Part shown: positions 1-5,394 of the stretch, one piece after another
Layout of the letters: the number at the start of each line of letters is the position of its first letter
How positions within the stretch are numbered: position 1 is the stretch's first letter
NCBI GenBank assembly: GCA_039180865.1
Contig: JBCDCZ010000210.1
Coordinates: forward strand, 1-8,074
DNA from: JBCDCU01 sp039180865
GTDB lineage: Bacteria; Pseudomonadota; Alphaproteobacteria; Rhizobiales; JACESI01
Length of the DNA stretch: 8,074 bases
Reading direction: 5' to 3'
Program-made: the position numbers and the translations under genes
Notes under the pieces: model-generated
Told to the model about the DNA's origin: nothing
The model's input: only the letters and a program-made list of their open reading frames with translations
Database searches by the model: none

Positions 1-1
1 C

Positions 2-394
2 AGAACGCGTGATCTGACCCGCTTGCTACCCGGCACGGCACGATCCATGCGCCGGATGGAAAAGGTCACCGGACGGTCGGATGACATGATCATCTTGCGT
101 GGCGTCAACGTCTTCCCGACCCAGATCGAGGAACAGGTTCTCGCCTGCACGGGCCTTGCCCCTCACTACCAGATCGTACTCAGCAGGAGCGGCCCACTCG
201 ATGAGATGACGCTTCATGTCGAAACTCTTCCGGATCATGCGGGCAATGAAGAGCAAGCGGCCTTGGCGAACGATCTTTCCGAGCGGATTAAAGGTGTCAT
301 CGGCATATCCGCCAAGGTGAACGTTGGCGAGCCGGGGAGCGTCGACCGGTCCCAGGGAAAAGCTGTGCGTGTTGTCGACAAGAGGGGAAACTAG
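2..394 (+). CDS. paaK: Phenylacetate-CoA ligase, C-terminal part (5' truncated by window edge)
   Basis: This is the last 130 residues of an AMP-forming phenylacetate-CoA ligase, which activates phenylacetate to phenylacetyl-CoA in the cytoplasm, the first step of the pathway. The reading frame is open from base 2, so the gene begins upstream of the window. Visible landmarks are the hinge segment TGRSDDMIILRGVNVFPTQIEE (read from about base 67), which is typical of PaaK, and near the end SQGKAVRVVDKR, whose lysine matches the catalytic lysine of the mobile C-terminal domain of adenylate-forming enzymes. It ends with TAG at 392-394, six bases before a TetR regulator gene whose Shine-Dalgarno overlaps this stop, so the two are probably co-transcribed. 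The paa operon further right supports the assignment. The N-terminal AMP-binding domain cannot be assessed. Confidence 0.93.
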   Translation, partial: RTRDLTRLLPGTARSMRRMEKVTGRSDDMIILRGVNVFPTQIEEQVLACTGLAPHYQIVLSRSGPLDEMTLHVETLPDHAGNEEQAALANDLSERIKGVIGISAKVNVGEPGSVDRSQGKAVRVVDKRGN

Positions 395-400
395 GCAACG

Positions 401-994
401 ATGGCGCGCACCCGGGCCAAAGACTATGACGAGAAGCGCGGCCTTGTGCTCAAGGGCGCAGCGGCGCTGTTTGCCCGTGACGGTTATGACCGGGCGTCCA
501 TGTCGAGCCTTGCTGCCGAACTCGGGGTCTCGAAGGCGCTTCTTTATCACTATTATTCCAGTAAGGAGGCCCTACTTTTCGACATTATCGAAACGCATTT
601 GCAGACCCTGCTGGACGCAGTTGAAGAAGCTGACGCGCCGGATGCCGAGCCGGAAGAGCGCCTCTATCTCCTGATTTCTGGAATTCTTGATGCCTATCGC
701 GATGCGGATGACGAGCACAAGGTCCAGATCGGCGCACTCCATGTTTTGCCTGACGATCAGCAGGATGCGATCCGTTCGATCGAGCGGCGGATCGTCAGGA
801 TTGTGGCCGATGCTGTGCTCGCACTGAACCCGGCGCTCAATGATGGTCGTACAGATCTTAAACCGGCCACCATGTCGCTCTTCGGAATGCTTAACTGGTT
901 TTACATGTGGTTTCGCGAAGGCGGGTCTTTAACCCGCGAGGATTACTCAAAAATGGTTTCGACTATTTTTATCGGCGGGGTCCGCAAGCTTTAG
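401..994 (+). CDS. TetR-family transcriptional regulator, probably PaaR-like
   Basis: A 197-residue TetR-family DNA-binding protein. The N-terminal helix-turn-helix domain is clear: a first helix around residues 11-28 ending in FARDGYDRASM, then SSLAAELGVSKALLYHYYSS (about residues 35-54) with the usual LLYHYY recognition-helix ending, and KEALLFDII after it. The rest (about 60-197) is a helical ligand-binding and dimerisation region of normal length. The start at 401 has AGG at 393-395, five bases upstream, overlapping the paaK stop. Because it sits directly behind paaK, a role in sensing phenylacetate, phenylacetyl-CoA or a related acyl-CoA is a reasonable inference; TetR-type PaaR repressors of phenylacetate genes are known in other bacteria. 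The ligand and operator are not shown by the sequence. Its last 4 bases overlap the convergent gene on the other strand. Confidence 0.85.
   Translation: MARTRAKDYDEKRGLVLKGAAALFARDGYDRASMSSLAAELGVSKALLYHYYSSKEALLFDIIETHLQTLLDAVEEADAPDAEPEERLYLLISGILDAYRDADDEHKVQIGALHVLPDDQQDAIRSIERRIVRIVADAVLALNPALNDGRTDLKPATMSLFGMLNWFYMWFREGGSLTREDYSKMVSTIFIGGVRKL
921..937. repeat. GC-rich hairpin in the 3' end of the TetR gene
   Basis: GCGGGT (921-926) and ACCCGC (932-937) form a perfect 6-base stem with a 5-base loop. It lies inside the TetR coding sequence, about 55 bases before the stop, and just beyond the end of the convergent membrane-protein genes as read on the minus strand. Neither side is followed by a run of T, so it is not a canonical Rho-independent terminator. 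It may be only coding-sequence coincidence. Confidence 0.35.
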
Positions 995-1533
995 CCGACG
1001 TCCTGTTCCGCCTGGATTTTCTTGATAATGCTATAGACCGTGCGTGGGTCGTCCAGCGCTCTAAAACTAAAGGTTCCGTCACCGCCAAACCATAAGCTTA
1101 TGGTTGGATTATTTGGTTCCGGACCTCTACCCAATCGTACGAAACCCAGGTGACCTTCGAACAATTCAATTGGTGTATTTGGTCGTATAGGCAGGACCTG
1201 AAGCCTCCGTTGACGGCTCAATTCCAGGATATATGCCTTTTTGTTGGTAACTGCGTAGAGCGTCCGTCTGCGGGCTTGGGCGTCAAATATATACCGACCG
1301 ATCGTCAGATAAACTCCGACGAAAAAGAATAACAATACCAGCATGGTCACGGGAAACCCGGTTGGTTGGGCTGCTGTCACGCCAAGGCCCCAAATCGTGG
1401 CCGACATCCAAATTACCGAAAAAGGTATCAATAGGAAATCTTCTCCATCAATGAGGAAAAGCCGGTGATCAGGTTGTCCTTGCCAGAGTATTTCCTCATC
1501 AGGTTCTAGATACATGGCTTGATTATTATTCAA
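991..1533 (-). CDS. Small two-helix membrane protein with PH-like (DUF304/bPH type) pattern, paralogue 1
   Basis: A 180-residue predicted inner-membrane protein. The N-terminus has the motif EEILWQGQPDHRLFLIDGED (residues 13-32), followed by two hydrophobic stretches (about 33-53 and 59-79). After these comes a basic, cytoplasmic-looking segment ARRRTLYAVTNKKAYIL (87-103) and a beta-rich tail ending in TFSFRALDDPRTVYSIIKKIQ. This layout is seen in bacterial PH-like or DUF304-type membrane proteins of unknown function. The start is TTG at 1533, preferred over ATG at 1515 because GGAG lies 7 bases before the TTG while the ATG has no Shine-Dalgarno. The gene follows its paralogue by 27 bases and overlaps the end of the convergent TetR gene by 4 bases. 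A hand count of 1021-1200 gives 48% GC, below the paa genes. No link to phenylacetate metabolism is visible, and no function is assigned. Confidence 0.8.
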   Translation of the reverse strand: MNNNQAMYLEPDEEILWQGQPDHRLFLIDGEDFLLIPFSVIWMSATIWGLGVTAAQPTGFPVTMLVLLFFFVGVYLTIGRYIFDAQARRRTLYAVTNKKAYILELSRQRRLQVLPIRPNTPIELFEGHLGFVRLGRGPEPNNPTISLWFGGDGTFSFRALDDPRTVYSIIKKIQAEQDVG

Positions 1534-1540
1534 GAATTTT

Positions 1541-1544
1541 CTCC
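1541..1544 (-). promoter_or_regulatory. Ribosome-binding site deciding a TTG start
   Basis: On the minus strand GGAG is followed by 7 bases (AAAATTC) and then TTG at 1533-1531. This spacing is ideal and selects TTG as the start of the distal membrane-protein gene over the in-frame ATG 18 bases further in. Confidence 0.6.
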
Positions 1545-1560
1545 AGTATTTTTGGAGGGG

Positions 1561-2130
1561 CTACTTCTGTATCTTTTCGATAATTTGCAATACTTTTTTG
1601 GGGTCGGATATTCCCCTGAATGTGAACGAGCCGTCTTCCACGCCCCATTTGTTGTTGCGTTGAAAGATGTTGGGCTTTGGTCCGAAGGTGATTGAGGCAG
1701 GGTCCTCATTCTTGAATTTCACCGGCATTTCCTCCGTGATCCGAAAATCTCTCAGATCCCGCCGTCCGAACGCGGACCGCGCGATGAAGGCGCGACGATT
1801 GGAGAGCGCGTAGACCGTGTGTTTGCGTTCATGGGCATCGATGATCCAGCGGCCTACGAGGAAGTAACCGAAGACGAGAACGAGGAAGGCGAGAAGCCAC
1901 AAGGAAATGCTTGAGAAAACGTTGACGATCAGATCGCCCGCATCGCCGGTCGTCGTTTCGAAAAAAAAGACCATGAAGAGAAGCCAGAGACCGGCGAGGA
2001 AATGACGGTACTTTTCCTGGCGATCGAACAGAAAGACGCGTGTATCTGGGCGCCCTTCCCATAAGATACGCTCTCCGTCCTCCAGATAGTTCGCCCAGCC
2101 GCTTTGCTTTTTCTTGCCGCTGACAGCCAT
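1561..2130 (-). CDS. Small two-helix membrane protein with PH-like (DUF304/bPH type) pattern, paralogue 2
   Basis: A 189-residue predicted membrane protein, clearly paralogous to the gene after it. Both share an E-x-ILW-x-G-x-PD-x-R-x-FL motif (here ERILWEGRPDTRVFLFDRQE, residues 20-39), two hydrophobic segments (about 43-58 and 74-93), an R-x-I-x-DA-x-x-R-x-x-T-x-YA segment after the second helix (94-108), and a C-terminal stretch GSFTFRGISDPKKVLQIIEKIQ. The start ATG at 2130 has GAGG five bases upstream on the minus strand. It is the first gene of a two-gene unit diverging from paaX, with a 98-base shared upstream region. The highly basic N-terminus (GKKKQSGW) and positive residues after helix 2 suggest both termini are cytoplasmic. 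Function is unknown; neither a catalytic motif nor a signal peptide is visible. Confidence 0.82.
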   Translation of the reverse strand: MAVSGKKKQSGWANYLEDGERILWEGRPDTRVFLFDRQEKYRHFLAGLWLLFMVFFFETTTGDAGDLIVNVFSSISLWLLAFLVLVFGYFLVGRWIIDAHERKHTVYALSNRRAFIARSAFGRRDLRDFRITEEMPVKFKNEDPASITFGPKPNIFQRNNKWGVEDGSFTFRGISDPKKVLQIIEKIQK

Positions 2131-2172
2131 GCCGTCCTCGTCACTCTCCTGTTCGCAAACGACGTCTTGCCG

Positions 2173-2208
2173 TTTCCGTTGCCGTCATAACCTTGTCAGA
2201 AACGGAAA
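2173..2208. repeat. Inverted repeat in the divergent paaX / membrane-protein intergenic region
   Basis: TTTCCGTT (2173-2180) and AACGGAAA (2201-2208) are exact reverse complements, 20 bases apart. The left arm lies in a short direct repeat in which CCGT recurs every 6 bases (2170, 2176, 2182). The right arm overlaps the spacer of the proposed paaX promoter. It could be an operator for a regulator acting on one or both divergent genes; that is inference only. Confidence 0.4.
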
Positions 2209-2222
2209 AATAGGCCCTATGT
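2193..2222 (+). promoter_or_regulatory. Candidate paaX promoter, possibly giving a leaderless mRNA
   Basis: TTGTCA (2193-2198) is a good -35, and CTATGT (2217-2222), after an 18-base spacer, is a weak -10 of alphaproteobacterial type. Transcription would start about 7 bases downstream, at or next to the paaX ATG (2229). This agrees with the absence of a convincing Shine-Dalgarno before that ATG. An odd palindrome ATAGG-C-CCTAT (2210-2220) overlaps the -10. Confidence 0.4.
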
Positions 2223-2228
2223 CGCGGA

Positions 2229-3092
2229 ATGAACGTAGAGAATGCCATCGACCGATTGATCGAAGGCTTGCATGAGACAGCGCGGCCGCGGGTCTGGTCG
2301 CTCATCGTGACGGTCCTGGGCGATCAAGTCGCGCCCCGTGGCGGGGTGATCCAATTGTCTGCCCTGCAGCAGATTATGGGTTGGCTCAAGATCGAAGAGA
2401 ATGCCGTCAGGACTGCCCTGTCACGGCTTGTGAAGGACGGCCTGGTCGAACGATCGAAAGAAGGGCGGACAAGTTCCTATCAGTTGAGCGGTGCGAATAA
2501 GGCGGAATTCGATGCTGCATCTCGCAAGATCTACGGATGGGATAGGCCATCCTGGGACGGGTATTTTGCGTTAGCGCTCTTTCCTGGCGGAACGAACGGG
2601 AATGGGAACCCGGATGCACGTGCAATGAGAAAGATGGGCTTCGGTCCCCTTATGCAAGGGGTCTATTTGAAGCCAGGCCCAAATGCTGATTGCACTCCGC
2701 CCGCGCAGGGGGTCACGCTTTCATCGCAACCTGATGATCCAGACGAGGCCTATGATCTTGCAAGAACAGCATTCGCCTTGGATGATCTTGCCGCTCAGTA
2801 TCACGACCTCTTTGACGCTTTTTCCAGCCTCGATGCGGCTCGGAGCGAGATCGTCAGGTCTGAGCGAGCCCTGACGGCGAGAACGCTGCTCATCCATAAT
2901 TGGCGTCGGATCGCCCTGCGTGATCCCGAACTCCCGGTTGGGCTCTTGCCCAAGGACTGGGCAGGATTCAAAGCCCGCGACCGGGTGAAAAAGCTTTACC
3001 TTTGGTTGCTCGAACCAAGTGAAACAGCTCTCGATACACTCGGTGTTGGTATTGCGTCTGACCCAGAGTTTCTACGGGCACGGTTCGATTGA
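2229..3092 (+). CDS. paaX: PaaX-family transcriptional repressor of phenylacetate catabolism
   Basis: A 287-residue PaaX-type regulator, slightly shorter than the roughly 300-320 residues usual in the family. The N-terminal winged helix-turn-helix covers about residues 41-86 (QLSALQQIMGWLKIEENAVR, then TALSRLVKDGLVERSKEGRT). The central WDRPSWDGYFALALFPG (104-120) and the C-terminal LLIHNWRRIALRDPELP with GLLPKDW (220-244) are family hallmarks. Known PaaX proteins repress paa promoters and are released by phenylacetyl-CoA. This one sits immediately upstream of paaA, in the same direction but separated by a strong promoter, so the inferred role is repression of the paaA operon. The start ATG at 2229 has only a weak GCGGA upstream; translation may be leaderless. 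The gene diverges from the two membrane-protein genes. The stop TGA is at 3090-3092, and no terminator hairpin follows it. Confidence 0.92.
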   Translation: MNVENAIDRLIEGLHETARPRVWSLIVTVLGDQVAPRGGVIQLSALQQIMGWLKIEENAVRTALSRLVKDGLVERSKEGRTSSYQLSGANKAEFDAASRKIYGWDRPSWDGYFALALFPGGTNGNGNPDARAMRKMGFGPLMQGVYLKPGPNADCTPPAQGVTLSSQPDDPDEAYDLARTAFALDDLAAQYHDLFDAFSSLDAARSEIVRSERALTARTLLIHNWRRIALRDPELPVGLLPKDWAGFKARDRVKKLYLWLLEPSETALDTLGVGIASDPEFLRARFD

Positions 3093-3095
3093 TTA

Positions 3096-3131
3096 GTTAC
3101 AAAATTTTCTTGATTGATATATTTTTGTAAC
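3096..3131. promoter_or_regulatory. Candidate operator: 9-base inverted repeat over the paaA promoter
   Basis: GTTACAAAA (3096-3104) and TTTTGTAAC (3123-3131) are perfect reverse complements separated by 18 bases. The left arm lies 5 bases upstream of the proposed -35 and the right arm ends 1 base before TATAAT. A dimeric repressor bound here would block RNA polymerase. PaaX, encoded just upstream, or the TetR regulator are the candidate binders; the sequence does not say which. The same arms were not found before paaX, TetR or paaZ in this window. Confidence 0.6.
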
Positions 3132-3138
3132 ATATAAT
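3110..3138 (+). promoter_or_regulatory. Promoter of the paaA operon
   Basis: TTGATT (3110-3115) and a perfect TATAAT (3133-3138) are spaced by exactly 17 bases in an AT-rich island between paaX and paaA. Transcription should begin near 3145, giving a leader of about 30 bases that contains a very strong Shine-Dalgarno, GGGAGGAG (3163-3170), before the paaA ATG. This is the clearest sigma-70 type promoter in the window. Confidence 0.7.
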
Positions 3139-3175
3139 CTGCATATCGAAATGGTCTGCCGCGGGAGGAGAGAGC

Positions 3176-4180
3176 ATGTATTCGCAAGGATTGATCGGCG
3201 CGGACGGAAAGACCGAAGAAGACGAAGAGTTTCTGGCGCGGTTTCAGGCCCGGATCGACCGTGAAGAGAAGATCGAGCCGAATGATCAGATGCCGGAGGG
3301 CTATCGCAAGACGCTCGTTCGTCAGATCGGCCAGCACGCTCACTCTGAAATCGTTGGCATGCTCCCCGAAGGAAACTGGATCACCCGGGCACCAACGCTC
3401 CGCCGCAAAGCGGCTCTTCTTGCCAAAGTGCAGGACGAGGGCGGCCATGGTCTTTATCTCTATTCGGCTGCCGAAACCCTCGGGGTTTCACGGGATCAGA
3501 TGACGGAAGAACTTCTGTCGGGTAAGGCGAAATATTCGTCGATCTTCAACTATCCGACGCTCACCTGGGCGGATATCGGCACAATCGGATGGCTCGTTGA
3601 TGGTGCCGCGATCATGAACCAGATCCCGCTTTGTCGCTGTTCATTCGGACCCTATGCGCGCGCCATGATCCGGATCTGCAAGGAAGAGAGTTTTCACCAA
3701 CGTCAGGGCTATGAGATCGTCATGACTCTTGCGAAGGGAACCCCGGAGCAGTTCGATCTGGCCCAGGATTCGCTCAATCGCTGGTGGTGGCCGTCCCTCA
3801 TGATGTTTGGCCCGCACGATTCCGATTCAGCCCATGGTGAGCAATCCATGTCCTGGAAAATCAAACGTTTCTCGAATGATGAGTTACGCCAGAAATTCGT
3901 CGATGCGACCGTTCCGCAGGCAGAGTTTCTGGGTCTGAAAGTACCCGACCCCGACCTGAAATGGAATCCGGACAAGAACGACGGCAAGGGCGGCTACGAT
4001 TTCGGAGCGATCGACTGGGATGAGTTCTGGCGCGTTGTGAAGGGCGGCGGGATCATGAATGTCGACCGGATATCTGCGCGCAAGAAAGCATGGGAAGAGG
4101 GCGCTTGGGTCCGAGAGGCGGCACTCGCACACGCCGAAAAACACCGCAAACGTACACAGTCTTTGGAAGCTGCCGAATAA
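3176..4180 (+). CDS. paaA: 1,2-phenylacetyl-CoA epoxidase, catalytic diiron subunit PaaA
   Basis: A 334-residue cytoplasmic subunit of the multicomponent oxygenase that converts phenylacetyl-CoA to its 1,2-epoxide using O2 and electrons from PaaE. It is close to the usual PaaA throughout, with segments such as QIGQHAHSEIVGMLPEGNWI, KVQDEGGHGLYLYSAAETLG, KYSSIFNYPTLTWADIG and KEESFHQRQGYE. Likely carboxylate and histidine iron ligands of the ferritin-like four-helix core are E58, E88 and H91 (E-x2-H), D142, and E171 and H174 (E-x2-H); all appear present, so the enzyme should be active. The start at 3176 is set by GGGAGGAG five bases upstream. It is the first gene of the operon. Unlike the usual paaABCDE order, it is followed 14 bases later by a VOC gene, not by paaB. 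Confidence 0.97.
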   Translation: MYSQGLIGADGKTEEDEEFLARFQARIDREEKIEPNDQMPEGYRKTLVRQIGQHAHSEIVGMLPEGNWITRAPTLRRKAALLAKVQDEGGHGLYLYSAAETLGVSRDQMTEELLSGKAKYSSIFNYPTLTWADIGTIGWLVDGAAIMNQIPLCRCSFGPYARAMIRICKEESFHQRQGYEIVMTLAKGTPEQFDLAQDSLNRWWWPSLMMFGPHDSDSAHGEQSMSWKIKRFSNDELRQKFVDATVPQAEFLGLKVPDPDLKWNPDKNDGKGGYDFGAIDWDEFWRVVKGGGIMNVDRISARKKAWEEGAWVREAALAHAEKHRKRTQSLEAAE

Positions 4181-4183
4181 GAC

Positions 4184-4188
4184 GGAGG
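4184..4188 (+). promoter_or_regulatory. Ribosome-binding site deciding a GTG start
   Basis: GGAGG lies 4 bases after the paaA stop and 6 bases before GTG at 4195. The in-frame ATG at 4210 has only GAGGG two bases away, too close to serve. This favours GTG as the start of the VOC gene. Confidence 0.6.
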
Positions 4189-4194
4189 CCGATT

Positions 4195-4599
4195 GTGTTA
4201 ACGAGGGCCATGCCGATCCTGCAGGTCAAGGACGTGGTCGTATCGGTGGCTTTCTATGAAGGGATCGGCTTCACCTGTCATGGTATGTGGGACGATCCGC
4301 CGAGTTTCGCGATTGTCCAACGTGGCACGGTCACTCTTGGCCTCGACCGGTCAGGTAATCCGGATCTGCCGACCAACCAATGGTGGGCGGCTTATCTTTA
4401 TGTCGATGACGTCGATGCGCTTCACGCCGAATTCAAGGCCGTCAAAGGTCTCGAAGTGAGCGCGCCAGAGAATAAGGTTTATGGATGCCGGGATTTCGAC
4501 ATCGTGGATTGTGATGGCCACCGCATCGCCTTTGGCCAGGACCTTAATCCGGAGCCGTATGGCTCGGGGTTGGGGCCGATAAACCCGGAAAGCGACTAG
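4195..4599 (+). CDS. VOC-superfamily (glyoxalase / bleomycin-resistance type) protein
   Basis: A 134-residue protein starting at GTG 4195 (MLTRAMPILQVKDVVVSVAF); the alternative ATG at 4210 gives 129 residues. It shows the paired beta-alpha-beta-beta-beta repeat of the vicinal oxygen chelate fold: PILQVKDVVVSVAFYEGIGF in the first half and LYVDDVDALHAEF, then DFDIVDCDGHRIAFGQ, in the second. The positions that usually hold metal ligands appear substituted: Leu/Gln in the first strand, WWAAYLYV where a His is common, and IAFGQ where a Glu is common. It therefore resembles the metal-free, ligand-binding bleomycin-resistance branch more than metal-dependent glyoxalases or dioxygenases. It lies between paaA and paaB in the operon, 11 bases before the DUF3291 gene, so an accessory role in phenylacetate metabolism, for example binding or clearing a reactive intermediate, is a plausible inference. 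The substrate is unknown. Confidence 0.85.
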   Translation: MLTRAMPILQVKDVVVSVAFYEGIGFTCHGMWDDPPSFAIVQRGTVTLGLDRSGNPDLPTNQWWAAYLYVDDVDALHAEFKAVKGLEVSAPENKVYGCRDFDIVDCDGHRIAFGQDLNPEPYGSGLGPINPESD

Positions 4600-4610
4600 G
4601 AGGAGAATTC

Positions 4611-5099
4611 ATGTTTGATGCTGAAGACTCACAGAAGCCGCATATCGCGCAACTCAACATCGGCCGCACGCGCTACGACCTGGAAGATCCTCGGATCGCT
4701 GATTTCGTGAACAATCTCGATCGGGTGAACGCTCTGGCTGAACGCAGTCCTGGCTTCGTCTGGCGTCTCAAGGACGACGCTAATAACGCGACGGCCTTCC
4801 GGTTCCCTGGAGATGGCGAAACCCTCGTCAATATGTCTGTCTGGGAGAGTGCCGAAGCGCTCGAGCATTACGTCTGGAATACGGTCCACAAGCAATTTTA
4901 TCGCCGCAAAGGTGAATGGTTTCAGCCGATGGGAGAAAACCATTTCGTGATGTGGCCGATTAAGCCGGGTCATCTTCCCACGCTGGAAGAAGCTGCCGAA
5001 CGGCTCGACCATTTGAACAAGCACGGCTCAACAGATTTCGCATTTGGCTGGGATCACCTGCCGCACCTTAAGGCCTGGGTCGGTCAACAATGTGCATGA
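4611..5099 (+). CDS. DUF3291 family protein (dimeric alpha-beta barrel type)
   Basis: A 162-residue soluble protein matching the DUF3291 pattern: an early HIAQLNIGRTRYDLEDPRIA (residues 11-30), then FVNNLDRVNALAERSPGFVW, a central LVNMSVWESAEALEHYVWNT, then KQFYRRKGEWF and the tail segment HFVMWPIKPGHLPTLEEAAE. The family is related by fold to antibiotic-biosynthesis-monooxygenase-like dimeric barrels; its biochemical role is not established to my knowledge. Conserved-looking polar residues include H11, H85, H93 and H111. The start ATG 4611 is preceded by GGAGGAG a few bases upstream, overlapping the stop of the VOC gene. Its own stop overlaps the Shine-Dalgarno of paaB, so it is embedded in the epoxidase operon and translationally linked. 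No signal peptide or membrane segment is visible. Confidence 0.85.
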   Translation: MFDAEDSQKPHIAQLNIGRTRYDLEDPRIADFVNNLDRVNALAERSPGFVWRLKDDANNATAFRFPGDGETLVNMSVWESAEALEHYVWNTVHKQFYRRKGEWFQPMGENHFVMWPIKPGHLPTLEEAAERLDHLNKHGSTDFAFGWDHLPHLKAWVGQQCA

Positions 5100-5109
5100 G
5101 GATCAAGCA

Positions 5110-5394
5110 ATGACCAAGGAAACACCGCTTTTCGAAGTTTTCATCAGACCGCGTAACGGTCTCGCGCATAAACATGTCGGATCGGTTCATGCCGCCGACG
5201 AAGTGCTCGCGCTCCAGGCCGCGCGCGATGTCTATACGCGGCGCGGCGAGGGACTTTCCATCTGGGTCGTCCCGTCATCCGCGATCACCGCGTCCGATCC
5301 GCAGGACAAGGACGAATTGTTCGAACCGACAGCAACCAAGGTTTACCGCCACCCGAGCTTCTACGACATTCCAGATGAAGTGGGGCACATGTAA
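5110..5394 (+). CDS. paaB: 1,2-phenylacetyl-CoA epoxidase, subunit PaaB
   Basis: A 94-residue small subunit of the phenylacetyl-CoA epoxidase, normal in length for PaaB. It is recognised by the N-terminal PLFEVFIRPRNGLAHKHVGS (residues 6-25), AARDVYTRRGEGLSIWVVPS (37-56) and the end segment TKVYRHPSFYDIPDEVGHM. In known complexes PaaB has no catalytic residues and bridges the PaaA-PaaC heterodimers. ATG 5110 is chosen over upstream in-frame ATG 5044 because GAGGA lies 7 bases before it and because family members begin here; the longer form would overlap the DUF3291 gene. Its TAA shares one base with the paaC ATG (TAATG), indicating translational coupling. Confidence 0.95.
   Translation: MTKETPLFEVFIRPRNGLAHKHVGSVHAADEVLALQAARDVYTRRGEGLSIWVVPSSAITASDPQDKDELFEPTATKVYRHPSFYDIPDEVGHM

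Noticed and set aside
26..550. A 174-codon minus-strand open frame opposite paaK and the TetR gene
   Set aside because: It lies antisense to two well-recognised genes, its translation shows no family pattern, and it spans their junction. It is a shadow of GC-biased codons.
4090..4194. Longer N-terminus for the VOC protein starting inside paaA
   Set aside because: The extra residues are arginine-rich and out of keeping with the family, they overlap paaA by 91 bases, and GTG 4195 has an ideal Shine-Dalgarno.
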